A stretch of 27,354 nucleotides of DNA from positions 1 through 27,354 of the forward strand of contig CAZBIU010000044.1 of the NCBI GenBank assembly GCA_964491625.1, in the 5' to 3' direction. The notes beneath the pieces were generated by a model. It was not told where the DNA came from. It searched no databases and worked only from the letters and a program-made list of their open reading frames with translations. The position numbers and the translations under genes were made by a program. Shown in pieces: positions 14,806 to 22,371 of the stretch (the stretch's first letter is position 1; each line of letters starts with the position of its first letter). The stretch is from Fen-1118 sp964491625 (GTDB lineage: Bacteria > Myxococcota_A > Polyangia > Fen-1088).

Positions 14806-15459
14806 ATGCGACTTACGCGCTATTCCGAGGCAGATCTTCCCACGGTGCACGGCCCGTTCCGGCTGATCGTGTATCGCGAGCACGGCGCCGAATGCGATGC
14901 CGCTGCGTGCGAGCGTGAGCACATGGCAGTGGTGCGCGGGGACATACGCGGCAAGGCGAACGTGCTGTGTCGCGTGCACTCGGAGTGCTGGACCTCGGAG
15001 GTGATGGGGTCGATGAAGTGCGACTGCCGCGAGCAGCTTCACACCGCGATGGATCGCATTGCCGCGGAAGGGGCGGGCGTGGTGGTGTATCTGCGCCAGG
15101 AAGGGCGCGGGATTGGCCTCGGCAATAAAATTCGTGCTTACGCTTTGCAAAACAGTGGCGCCGACACCGTGGAGGCGAACTTGGCGCTCGGCTTCGAGGC
15201 GGACGCGCGCAGCTACGATATCGCGGGCGCCATTTTGTGCGACCTGGGCGTGGGATCGGTCCGCCTGCTCACCAACAATCCGCTCAAGGTCAAGGGTCTT
15301 GAAGATGCCGGCGTGGTGGTGGCGTCCCGGGTGGCGCACTGGGTGGGCGAAAACCAGCACAACGCAGGCTACTTGGCGGTCAAGCGCCGCAAGATGGGGC
15401 ACCACGCTGACACAGACGCAGGCTTGCCGGCAATTTTGAAAGCCGCGAGCAAGCGCTAG
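14806..15459 (+). CDS. ribA: GTP cyclohydrolase II RibA
   Basis: A 217-residue enzyme for the first step of riboflavin synthesis, opening GTP to a diaminopyrimidine with release of formate and pyrophosphate. The zinc site is HSECWTSEVMGSMKCDC with Cys61, Cys72 and Cys74. LRQEGRGIGLGNKIRAYALQ (97-116) and LLTNNPLKVKGLEDAGV are the family's GTP and catalytic segments. It is a stand-alone RibA without the RibB (DHBP synthase) domain. The ATG at 14806 is preferred over the TTG at 14752, which lies in the -35 box and would add 18 basic residues. The mrp gene follows 32 bases after the stop. Confidence 0.93.
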   Translation: MRLTRYSEADLPTVHGPFRLIVYREHGAECDAAACEREHMAVVRGDIRGKANVLCRVHSECWTSEVMGSMKCDCREQLHTAMDRIAAEGAGVVVYLRQEGRGIGLGNKIRAYALQNSGADTVEANLALGFEADARSYDIAGAILCDLGVGSVRLLTNNPLKVKGLEDAGVVVASRVAHWVGENQHNAGYLAVKRRKMGHHADTDAGLPAILKAASKR

Positions 15460-15476
15460 CACAAGACCGGCCACTC

Positions 15477-15484
15477 AAGAAGGA
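15477..15484 (+). promoter_or_regulatory. Ribosome binding site that decides the mrp start
   Basis: AAGAAGGA lies 7-8 bases before the ATG at 15492 but only 1-2 bases before the in-frame ATG at 15486, favouring the second ATG. Confidence 0.5.
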
Positions 15485-15491
15485 TATGGCG

Positions 15492-16583
15492 ATGTCTACC
15501 GTCGATGAGCTTCGCAAGGCAATGTCGCAGGTGAAGGATCCCGGTCTCGGTCGCGACCTGGTGTCCGCCGAGATGCTGCGGGATGTGTCGGCCGAAAACG
15601 GCAAAGCCAAGCTGACCATTCAACTGACCACGCCGCTGTGCCCGTCGCGCGACGCCATCCGCAGCGCAGCCGAAAACGCAGCAAGGACCGTGGCCGGCGT
15701 GAAGGAGGTCGAGGTCACTTTCACCGCCGAGGTGGCGCGCAAGTTCGGGCCCCTGCCCGAGCGCCTGCCCAAGGTGAAGAACCTGATCGCGGTGGCGGCG
15801 GGAAAGGGCGGCGTCGGTAAGTCGACCGTCGCGACCAATCTGGCCGCCGCATTTTCTCTGGGCGGCGCGCGCGTGGGCATCCTGGACGCGGACGTCTTCG
15901 GGCCGTCGATTCCGCAGATGATGGGTGAGCCCGAGGTTCCGGCGGGCATGGCCACTGAGAGAGCGATGACGCCGGCGGTTCACCACGGCATCAAGGTGCT
16001 GTCGGTGGGATTTTTCGTCGAGCGCGGCGCCGCGGTCATGTGGCGCGGTCCGATGATCCACAAATTGCTCACCCAATTCATAGAGGACGTGGAGTGGGGC
16101 GAGCTCGACTACCTTGTGATCGACCTGCCGCCGGGCACCGGCGACACGCAGCTTTCCCTGGCGCAGCTGGTTCCAGTGACCGGCGCGGTCATGGTGACCA
16201 CGCCGCAGGAGGTGTCGATCATCGACGTCGAGAAGGCGCTGGCCATGTGGAAGAAGGTCGAAATTCCGGTGCTTGGCATCGTCGAAAACATGAGCTACTT
16301 CGCCTGTCCCAAGTGCGGACACCACGAGGAGATCTTCGCCCGCGGCGGCGGCCGCAAGTTGGCCGAGCGCGAAGGGCTACCGTTCCTGGGAGAGATTCCC
16401 ATGCTCTCGTCCGTGCGCAGCCGTGGCGACGCCGGCAAGCCCATCGTGCTGGCCGAACCGGAATCCGCGGTGGCGCAAACCTTCGTCGGTATCGCCCGGC
16501 AAATCGCCTGCGCCATGTCAGTGCGCAATCTCCCTGATCCGGGTACCGCGAAGCGCAGCAGCAAGCTGTCGGTCTTGAAGTAG
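15492..16583 (+). CDS. Mrp/ApbC (NBP35-type) iron-sulfur carrier ATPase
   Basis: A 363-residue P-loop ATPase that binds and transfers Fe-S clusters to target proteins. An N-terminal MIP18/DUF59-type domain covers about 1-80, with the TTPLCPSRD segment around Cys50. The deviant Walker A motif GKGGVGKST lies at 104-112, DADVFGPS follows as the next family motif, and IDLPPGTGDTQL is the switch region. The CPKC pair (Cys272, Cys275) is the site where a bridging cluster is held between two subunits. The size matches bacterial Mrp proteins with a DUF59 extension. It may be cotranscribed with ribA. An ATG at 15486 would add two residues. Confidence 0.93.
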   Translation: MSTVDELRKAMSQVKDPGLGRDLVSAEMLRDVSAENGKAKLTIQLTTPLCPSRDAIRSAAENAARTVAGVKEVEVTFTAEVARKFGPLPERLPKVKNLIAVAAGKGGVGKSTVATNLAAAFSLGGARVGILDADVFGPSIPQMMGEPEVPAGMATERAMTPAVHHGIKVLSVGFFVERGAAVMWRGPMIHKLLTQFIEDVEWGELDYLVIDLPPGTGDTQLSLAQLVPVTGAVMVTTPQEVSIIDVEKALAMWKKVEIPVLGIVENMSYFACPKCGHHEEIFARGGGRKLAEREGLPFLGEIPMLSSVRSRGDAGKPIVLAEPESAVAQTFVGIARQIACAMSVRNLPDPGTAKRSSKLSVLK

Positions 16584-16789
16584 TCCACTTTACGGACAAC
16601 ACCGTGACCGCGGTGATGGGCCCGCCGCGCATGGTCGCGTGTCTGTTCGCCGCGGCAGCATGCCTCGGGTGGCGGAATACCACGTGCCTGGATCACGGTG
16701 ACGGCGCTTTTGCGCGGAGAATGCGGCCCGCTGCTGGCACTGCAAATGCAGCACTGGATTTTCTTGGATTCACAGCCAAGGGGACAATC

Positions 16790-16891
16790 ATGGCAATCAA
16801 TGCACCAGGGCCGCACCTGTTTCGCTCGATCGCGCGTGTACGTGCGCACCGTCAAGACTCTGACGTATCTTGCAAAAAGCTGGGTTCCTGA
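16790..16891 (+). CDS. Possible 33-residue peptide upstream of the helicase
   Basis: An ATG is preceded by AAGGGGA (16778-16784) at a normal distance of about six bases, one of the better ribosome sites in the window. The peptide is basic (several Arg, His and Lys) with no recognisable domain. The stop lies 27 bases before the helicase ATG and upstream of the helicase -10. It could be a leader peptide, a small basic protein, or a chance frame. I have no homology evidence. Confidence 0.2.
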   Translation: MAINAPGPHLFRSIARVRAHRQDSDVSCKKLGS

Positions 16892-16899
16892 CAATGGGG

Positions 16900-16908
16900 T
16901 GCTATACG
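16900..16908 (+). promoter_or_regulatory. Extended -10 promoter of the helicase gene
   Basis: TG-C-TATACG ends 10 bases before the ATG at 16919. No Shine-Dalgarno sequence lies between, so the message would be leaderless or nearly so. No clear -35 is seen. Confidence 0.4.
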
Positions 16909-16918
16909 AGCGCCGTTC

Positions 16919-18790
16919 ATGTCGTCCTTTGCCTCGCTGCCCATTCCGATCCCGCTCGCCAATGCCATCGCCGCACGCGGATACCAGACCGCCACTCCGG
17001 TCCAGATCGCAGTGTTGGAAGAACGGTGCCAGGACCACGACCTGTTGGTCTCGTCGCAGACCGGTTCGGGTAAGACCCTGGCGTTCGGCGTCCTCATCGC
17101 GCAGACGCTGCTCGGCCCCGACGGCGCCCCACCGGCCGCTCGGGCAAAGAAGGGCCGCAAGCCAGCCGCTCTGGTTATCGCGCCCACCCGCGAGCTGGCC
17201 AACCAGGTTCGTTCCGAGCTTGCGTGGCTGCTAGCAGAGACGCCGATTGAGGTCGCGGCTTTCACCGGCGGCAGCGACGTCCGCCGCGATCTGAAGCAGC
17301 TTTCCCGTGGAACGGACGTGGTGGTGGGTACTCCAGGGCGCCTGGTCGATCTGCTTCGGCGCGGAGCCTTGGCGCTGGACGGGGTCCAGGTGGTCGTGCT
17401 TGACGAGGCTGACGAGATGCTCGACATGGGCTTCCGTGAGGATCTGGAAGCGATGCTCGACGTGGCCGTGGCCCGCACGCGCACGCACATGTTTTCCGCA
17501 ACGCTGCCGCGCCCGATCGCAGAGCTGGCTAAACGCTACCAGCGCGAGGCCGTGCGGGTGGACGCGCGCGATGAGGCTGCCGGCGGGTCGCACACCGACA
17601 TCGAGTATCTCGCGCACGTGGTGAGCTTCGACGACCGACTGGCGGCGGTGGTCAATGTCTTGCGCATGCACTCGGGCGACAAGGCTATCGTTTTCGGCAC
17701 CACGCGCGAGGGGGTGGCGAACCTGCACCAAGCCCTCCTGCGCCACGGATTTCCCGCGGTCGTGCTGTCGGGTGATCGCGCGCAGGGCGAGCGTGACCGG
17801 GCTATCGAGGCGCTCAAGGACGGGCGGTCGCAGGTGCTGGTGGCGACCAACGTGGCGGCGCGGGGCCTGGACTTACCCGAAGTCGATTTGGTGGTCCACG
17901 CCGATTTGCCGCTCAATGCCGAGTCGCTCACCCACCGCAGCGGCCGCACCGGGCGCGCCGGGCGCAAGGGTCGCAGTGTGATTATCGCGGATCCGGCGGA
18001 ACGTCGCAAAGCCGAGCGCCTGCTCGCCGTGGCCAAGGCCAGGTTCGCCTGGACGCCTGCGCCCACCGCCGAGGCTATCGCCGACGCCGGCCGGCGACGC
18101 CTGGAGGAGGAGCTTCTGGCAGCGACGGTGCCGGCCGAGGCCGACGAGGCACGCGGTCTTGCGCATCGACTGCTCAAGGACCGCAGTAAGGAAGACGTGA
18201 TCGAGGCCTTGATTGCCCGCGAGCTTGCCCGCTGTCCGCGCGGGGAGCCTCTGAAACCCATCGACCCGAAGCTGCTCGCCCGCGCCCCGCGCGAGTTGCC
18301 CGACCTGCCGCCACGGCGCAAACGCGCCGACTTCGAGCGCGATGCAGTGGTCTTCCGGGTGAACCTGGGCGCGGCCGACAAGGCGGAACCGGGCTGGCTG
18401 CTGCCGCTCATCTGCCGCCGCGGTGGCGTTACCCGAAACGAGGTGGGCGCGATTCGGGTGGGTCCGACCGCAAGCGAATTCCAGATCGCCGGCGACGCAG
18501 CCCATGACTTCGCCTTGGCGGCGTCGCGCGCCGATCCGCGCGCGCCTCACGTCGTGATTGAGAGAGCGGGCGCCATGCCGGTCCGGCCCGAGCGATCGTA
18601 TCGACGGAACTCGGGCGATTCCAGGGCGTTCCCGGCCGAATCGCCGCACCGTCGCGACCAGCAAGATCTTCGACCAGCGCGCCACGAAGCTCCGCAGCGC
18701 GAGCACAAGCATTTCAAGAACGAATTCGGGCGCAAACCGCGACCGCACGAGGGCTCACCTCAGCCGGGCGGGTGGAAGAAGTCGCGGTAG
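16919..18790 (+). CDS. DEAD-box RNA helicase with DbpA-type RNA-binding domain (CsdA/DbpA-like)
   Basis: A 623-residue ATP-dependent RNA helicase, likely working in ribosome assembly or RNA turnover, often at low temperature. N-terminal core: Q motif near ATPVQ (25-29), Walker A SQTGSGKT (46-53), PTRELA, TPGRL, DEAD box at 162-165 and SAT about 30 residues further on. C-terminal core: IVFGTT, ATNVAARGLDLPEVDLV and HRSGRTGRAGRKG. Residues about 478-550 (VFRVNLGAADKAEPGWLL through HVVIERA) match the DbpA C-terminal RNA-binding domain, which in DbpA directs the enzyme to 23S rRNA. The last 70 residues are basic and low in complexity, probably a disordered RNA-binding tail. It ends six bases from the converging carbonic anhydrase gene. 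Confidence 0.93.
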   Translation: MSSFASLPIPIPLANAIAARGYQTATPVQIAVLEERCQDHDLLVSSQTGSGKTLAFGVLIAQTLLGPDGAPPAARAKKGRKPAALVIAPTRELANQVRSELAWLLAETPIEVAAFTGGSDVRRDLKQLSRGTDVVVGTPGRLVDLLRRGALALDGVQVVVLDEADEMLDMGFREDLEAMLDVAVARTRTHMFSATLPRPIAELAKRYQREAVRVDARDEAAGGSHTDIEYLAHVVSFDDRLAAVVNVLRMHSGDKAIVFGTTREGVANLHQALLRHGFPAVVLSGDRAQGERDRAIEALKDGRSQVLVATNVAARGLDLPEVDLVVHADLPLNAESLTHRSGRTGRAGRKGRSVIIADPAERRKAERLLAVAKARFAWTPAPTAEAIADAGRRRLEEELLAATVPAEADEARGLAHRLLKDRSKEDVIEALIARELARCPRGEPLKPIDPKLLARAPRELPDLPPRRKRADFERDAVVFRVNLGAADKAEPGWLLPLICRRGGVTRNEVGAIRVGPTASEFQIAGDAAHDFALAASRADPRAPHVVIERAGAMPVRPERSYRRNSGDSRAFPAESPHRRDQQDLRPARHEAPQREHKHFKNEFGRKPRPHEGSPQPGGWKKSR

Positions 18791-18796
18791 GCACAA

Positions 18797-19432
18797 TCAA
18801 ACGCCGTCGAAGAAGCTGACCCGCCCGGTCTCAAGCTCGTAATCGGCTGCCACGACGGCAATCCGACCCGCAAGCACCAGCTCTTCGAGGATTCGACTGC
18901 CGTGCCGCAGATGGTTTACCGAGGACCGAACATTGTCCCGCATCAGGCGCCGAAATAGCTCCGCGTCGTCGCCGGATGGACTGGTTCGCACGGTCGACTC
19001 GATATGGGGAGCGATGCGGTCGGTGATCGATCGAATGTTCTTCGATTCCGGACCGTTGCCGGTCCGAATGGCGCTCACCGTCGCTGCGATGGCGCCACAG
19101 CGGGTGTGGCCGAGCACGACCACCAGACGCGTACCGAACTGCGAGGCGGCGAATTCAATGGATCCGACGACGGACGGAGCCACCACGTTGCCGGCAATTC
19201 TGACCACGAACAAGTCCCCGAAGCCCTGATCGAAGAGAACTTCCACCGGTGTGCGCGAGTCCGAGCAACCCAGCACGATGGCAAAGGGGCGCTGCGGTCT
19301 CGCGGCAAGATCGTGGGAAAAGGCGCGGGCCTCGTGAACGGGCTGCCCCTCACAAAAGCGCCGGTTGCCTTCTCTGAGACGGCTTATCGACTCTGGCGGT
19401 GAAAGTGAATCAGCATCCCAAGTGTGTGGCAC
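18797..19432 (-). CDS. Beta-class carbonic anhydrase
   Basis: A 211-residue zinc enzyme interconverting carbon dioxide and bicarbonate. The metal and catalytic motifs are CSDSR (Cys, Asp, Arg) and, further on, HTRCG (His-x-x-Cys), with FDQGFGDLFVVRIAGN between, all typical of the beta class. The domain begins with the usual LREGNRRFCEG. The GTG at 19432 places 13 residues before this, as in related proteins, and a TGn-TATATC box lies upstream. The frame is open further to an ATG at 19522 (241 residues); that form cannot be excluded, but the extension adds no family sequence. The gene is divergent from PEP carboxylase, which uses bicarbonate. Confidence 0.9.
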   Translation of the reverse strand: MPHTWDADSLSPPESISRLREGNRRFCEGQPVHEARAFSHDLAARPQRPFAIVLGCSDSRTPVEVLFDQGFGDLFVVRIAGNVVAPSVVGSIEFAASQFGTRLVVVLGHTRCGAIAATVSAIRTGNGPESKNIRSITDRIAPHIESTVRTSPSGDDAELFRRLMRDNVRSSVNHLRHGSRILEELVLAGRIAVVAADYELETGRVSFFDGV

Positions 19433-19448
19433 GGTCGTCTCTTGAAGG

Positions 19449-19457
19449 GATATAGCA
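19449..19457 (-). promoter_or_regulatory. Extended -10 upstream of the carbonic anhydrase GTG
   Basis: Read on the minus strand: TG-C-TATATC, ending 16 bases before the GTG at 19432, giving a leader of about 10 bases with a weak AAGAGA. If the ATG at 19522 is the true start, this box lies inside the gene and is not a promoter. Confidence 0.3.
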
Positions 19458-19572
19458 AGCGCGTAGGCTCTGGCCACCCATTTCTCGGATTCGGTTGCGC
19501 CGGCGATCCACACGCGAAACATCGCCGGAACAACGGCCGCGACATTCCTTCTGGCCGAGCATCGTCGCCGTT

Positions 19573-19580
19573 TATATGCT
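19573..19580 (+). promoter_or_regulatory. -10 element (TATATGCT) of the PEP carboxylase gene
   Basis: Identical to the element before the cyclophilin gene (3501-3508). It ends 7 bases before the ATG at 19588. The upstream in-frame ATG at 19576 lies inside this box, favouring 19588 as the start. Confidence 0.4.
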
Positions 19581-19587
19581 TGTCCTC

Positions 19588-22254
19588 ATGACATCCTACC
19601 GCGAGCCCGAACGCGCTTTTGACGAGCACGTTGCGACTCGCTATCGCCTGTATTCCGGCCTGCTTCTAGGTCTGCCCTATGATCTTCTGCAAAGGGTGGG
19701 GCGCCTCTTGCCGGTGTTTGCCGAGCACTGCCGCAGGGCTCTGCAGCAAGGCGAGTCGCCCAGCTCCATCGTCCAGCGCTTCTTTGCCGAAAACCCGCTG
19801 CTCACCGACGTGGGCAAAGACGAGGCCCTGTTCCTGTTCCTTCAGCTCATCGAGCGCCAAATCGTTCTCTTCGATGCTCTGGAAGACGCCTCGTTTACGT
19901 TCATGCACGACTTGGCCGGCCCCGGCAGCGCCTCTGAGCTGATTGCGACGGTTCGCCGAGACAATCGACGGGAAGATCTGGCTGGCCTGCTCGAACAAGC
20001 CGCGACCCGGATTGTCCTCACTGCCCATCCGACCCAGTTCTATCCCGATACGGTTCAGCACATCATCCAGGACCTTCGCGCGGCATTGACTCGAAACGAT
20101 CCGGCCGAGGCCGAACGACTGCTGCTGCAGCTCGGAAAGACCCGCTTCACCAACCGCGAACGTCCGAGCCCAGTGGACGAAGCACGCGGCGTCTTGCGGG
20201 CATTGGAAGACGTGTTCTACGACGTGTTGCCCGAGATTGCCGGGCGCATGATCGTCGCAGCACACGGCCGAGAGCGCCTGCCCAAGCATCTGCCGGCGCG
20301 CCCGAATTTGCTGGTGGGGTTCTGGCCCGGTGGCGATCGCGATGGTAACCCGTCGGTTACCGCGAGCGTAACCCTTGAGGTGGCACGGCTGCTGAAGGAA
20401 CGCGTGCTCGAACGGCACTGCTCGGCAGCCGGATCGCTTGCCAGGCGATTGACCTTTGCCGGCGTGTACGAGCGGATTCTTACCGTTCGCGATCGGCTGC
20501 GCGCCACCTGGCTTGGCGCTGCCGACCGCCGCGGCCCCTCCGCATCCGAGGATGTGAGCGGCCAGCCGAGCTACGCGAATGCGCAGGAGTTGCTCGATGA
20601 GCTGCTCAGGCTTCGCGAGATCATCATCCGCGATCACCAGCGCCTGTTTCTCGACGAGCTCGACGACTTCATTCTCAAGGTTCACACCTTCGGTTTCTAC
20701 TTCGCATCGCTCGACCTTCGTCAGAGCAGCGACGTCTTCTTCTCGAGCCTGCGTGAGCTCGTCTTGCGCAGCCAAAGCTCGCTATCGTCGTCGGAACGCG
20801 AGATCTTTGAACGAGCCGAATCCGCGCAACAGGTTCCGTTCGGATTGCTTGAGCAGTTGCTCGACCGTGTGCCGGCGTTCCCTGCGGAGCTCGAGCCGGG
20901 CCTCGCGTCCACCACCCGGGACACCGTCGAGGTTCTTCGCCTGGTGCCGCACATCCAGGAACGCAATGGCGAGATCGGACTCCATCGCATCATCATCAGC
21001 CACACGCGCGGTCCCGAGGATGGAATGGTCGTGCTCATCCTGGCCCGTCTGGCCGGTCTTACCCCCGAGCAAACCCGACTGGATGTGGTGCCGCTCTTCG
21101 AGTCCATCGGAGACCTCGAACATTCTCGCGAGATTCTCGCCCGGCTGTTTGCATCGCCCGCCTACCGCGCCCTGCTCGACCGCCGCCAGCAACGCCAAGT
21201 CGTCATGCTCGGCTTTTCGGACGGCACCAAGGACGGCGGCTATTTGACTGCCAACTGGAGCATCAGGCAGGCGCGCTGCAATCTGACGGAGCTTGGGCGA
21301 AGCCAGGGCATCCGCATGATCTTCTTCGACGGCCGCGGGGGCCCGCCCGCCCGGGGCGGTGGCAACACGCACCGGTTCTATCGATCGCGCGACTCCAAGA
21401 TTGAACAGTGGGAAACCCAGCTCACGATTCAGGGACAAACCATCAGCAGCAACTTCGGAAGTCCTGAGATGGCGCACTACCACGTGGAGCAGCTCTTCAC
21501 GGCGAATCTGGAAAACCTGCTGTCGCCTGATCGCCCCGACGATCCGCCGCAAGAGTTCCTGCCCCTGCTGGCCGATCTTTCCGCCGCTTCGTTTCGGGCC
21601 TACCGAGAGCTTCGTGACGACCCGGCGCTGCTCGCGCTGCTTGGGGAAAAGAGTCCCCTGCCCCTGTTCGGTCACTTGACCATCGGAAGCCGCCCGGCGA
21701 GCCGTCGGGCCAGCGCAGGGATCGACCTCGAGAACCTGCGCGCGATTCCCTTTGTCGCAACCTGGAGCATTCTGAAGATTCAGATCCCGGGCTTCTTCGG
21801 ATTGGGAACCGCTCTACAAGGGATGCTGGATGCCGGTCGCGACAAGGATCTGCAACACCTGTATCGCGGCTCGCGCTTCTTCCGGGCGCTCTTGGACAAT
21901 GCGGCCATGAGCCTGCTTAAGTCGCGTTTCGACATTACGGCGCACCTCGGTCGCGACGAGCAAGTGGGACGGGTTTGGCAGAAGATTCGCGACGAAGCCC
22001 GCCGGGTGGAGTATTGCATCCTGCGCGTCGCCGAGCAGCCGCGATTGTTGGCAAACGATCCCATGATCAGGGCCAGCATTCGATTCCGCGAAGATGTCGT
22101 GCTGCCACTGCTCGTGATCGTCCACGACGCCTTCGCGCGCTTCAATTCGCTGTCGCAAGAGGGTCGCGCCGACTGCGACGAGGGCGTGCGAGCCCGCAAA
22201 ATGGCCCTCAAAGGAATGGCCGCCGTCATCAACGCCACCCGGAACGCGGCATAA
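19588..22254 (+). CDS. ppc: Phosphoenolpyruvate carboxylase
   Basis: An 888-residue enzyme adding bicarbonate to PEP to form oxaloacetate, which refills the TCA cycle. Length is close to the 883 residues of the E. coli enzyme. Motifs: LTAHPTQFYPDTVQ with catalytic His147, FWPGGDRDGNP for substrate binding, GFSDGTKDGG with Lys548, and FFDGRGGPPARGGG with Arg583. These fit E. coli His138, Lys546 and Arg581. The position of E. coli His579 (HGRGG) is Asp581 here, and SDSAKDAG reads SDGTKDGG. I recall this form from Bacteroidetes-type enzymes, so it looks like a known divergent clade and not a dead enzyme. Start candidates are ATG 19576 and 19588; the second is preferred because the first lies in the probable -10. 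The divergent neighbour, carbonic anhydrase, makes the bicarbonate it consumes. Confidence 0.93.
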   Translation: MTSYREPERAFDEHVATRYRLYSGLLLGLPYDLLQRVGRLLPVFAEHCRRALQQGESPSSIVQRFFAENPLLTDVGKDEALFLFLQLIERQIVLFDALEDASFTFMHDLAGPGSASELIATVRRDNRREDLAGLLEQAATRIVLTAHPTQFYPDTVQHIIQDLRAALTRNDPAEAERLLLQLGKTRFTNRERPSPVDEARGVLRALEDVFYDVLPEIAGRMIVAAHGRERLPKHLPARPNLLVGFWPGGDRDGNPSVTASVTLEVARLLKERVLERHCSAAGSLARRLTFAGVYERILTVRDRLRATWLGAADRRGPSASEDVSGQPSYANAQELLDELLRLREIIIRDHQRLFLDELDDFILKVHTFGFYFASLDLRQSSDVFFSSLRELVLRSQSSLSSSEREIFERAESAQQVPFGLLEQLLDRVPAFPAELEPGLASTTRDTVEVLRLVPHIQERNGEIGLHRIIISHTRGPEDGMVVLILARLAGLTPEQTRLDVVPLFESIGDLEHSREILARLFASPAYRALLDRRQQRQVVMLGFSDGTKDGGYLTANWSIRQARCNLTELGRSQGIRMIFFDGRGGPPARGGGNTHRFYRSRDSKIEQWETQLTIQGQTISSNFGSPEMAHYHVEQLFTANLENLLSPDRPDDPPQEFLPLLADLSAASFRAYRELRDDPALLALLGEKSPLPLFGHLTIGSRPASRRASAGIDLENLRAIPFVATWSILKIQIPGFFGLGTALQGMLDAGRDKDLQHLYRGSRFFRALLDNAAMSLLKSRFDITAHLGRDEQVGRVWQKIRDEARRVEYCILRVAEQPRLLANDPMIRASIRFREDVVLPLLVIVHDAFARFNSLSQEGRADCDEGVRARKMALKGMAAVINATRNAA

Positions 22255-22315
22255 CGTCGTCGGGCGGCGGGTTCGCGTCGCGCCTCGGTGCCGGTTGTCG
22301 GTCGAGCGCGGGCGC

Positions 22316-22344
22316 TTGACCCGAGAGAGGTTCCCTGCTTCGAT
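22316..22344 (+). promoter_or_regulatory. Possible promoter of the beta-helix lipoprotein
   Basis: TTGACC, 17 bases, TTCGAT. The -35 is good and the -10 poor. A leader of about 20 bases would include the AGGAG ribosome site at 22361-22365. Confidence 0.3.
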
Positions 22345-22360
22345 TTCAATAGGGATAAAC

Positions 22361-22365
22361 AGGAG
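22361..22365 (+). promoter_or_regulatory. Ribosome binding site (AGGAG) of the beta-helix lipoprotein
   Basis: AGGAG lies six bases before the ATG at 22372 and fixes this start over the open frame extending back to 22288. It is one of few canonical ribosome sites in the window. Confidence 0.6.
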
Positions 22366-22371
22366 CTGGCA

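Larger units (their letters stand above)
16584..16918. other. 335-base gap before the helicase gene
   Basis: This is the longest stretch here without a convincing gene, and parts of it (about 16750-16800) are more AT-rich than the surroundings. It holds two short perfect inverted repeats, GCGCTTTTGCGC (16704-16715) and CTGCAAATGCAG (16740-16751), a 33-codon open frame with a good ribosome site (16790-16891), and the helicase -10. The minus strand has an open frame with many Cys codons but no good start. It could be a long 5' region controlling the helicase, as RNA-helicase genes often have, but no known RNA family is recognised. Confidence 0.4.

Noticed and set aside
16704..16715. GCGCTTTTGCGC as a terminator for mrp
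   Set aside because: The stem is only four pairs and no T-run follows; kept only as part of the gap description.
16295..17038. Cys-rich minus-strand frame with a ferredoxin-like run of Cys codons (near 16745-16800)
   Set aside because: No suitable start codon or ribosome site, overlaps mrp and the helicase gene on both ends, and spacing matches no known Fe-S or zinc motif convincingly.
19576..19578. ATG at 19576 as the PEP carboxylase start
   Set aside because: It lies inside the probable -10 TATATGCT; 19588 fits the pattern and gives a length near the E. coli enzyme. Not fully excluded.
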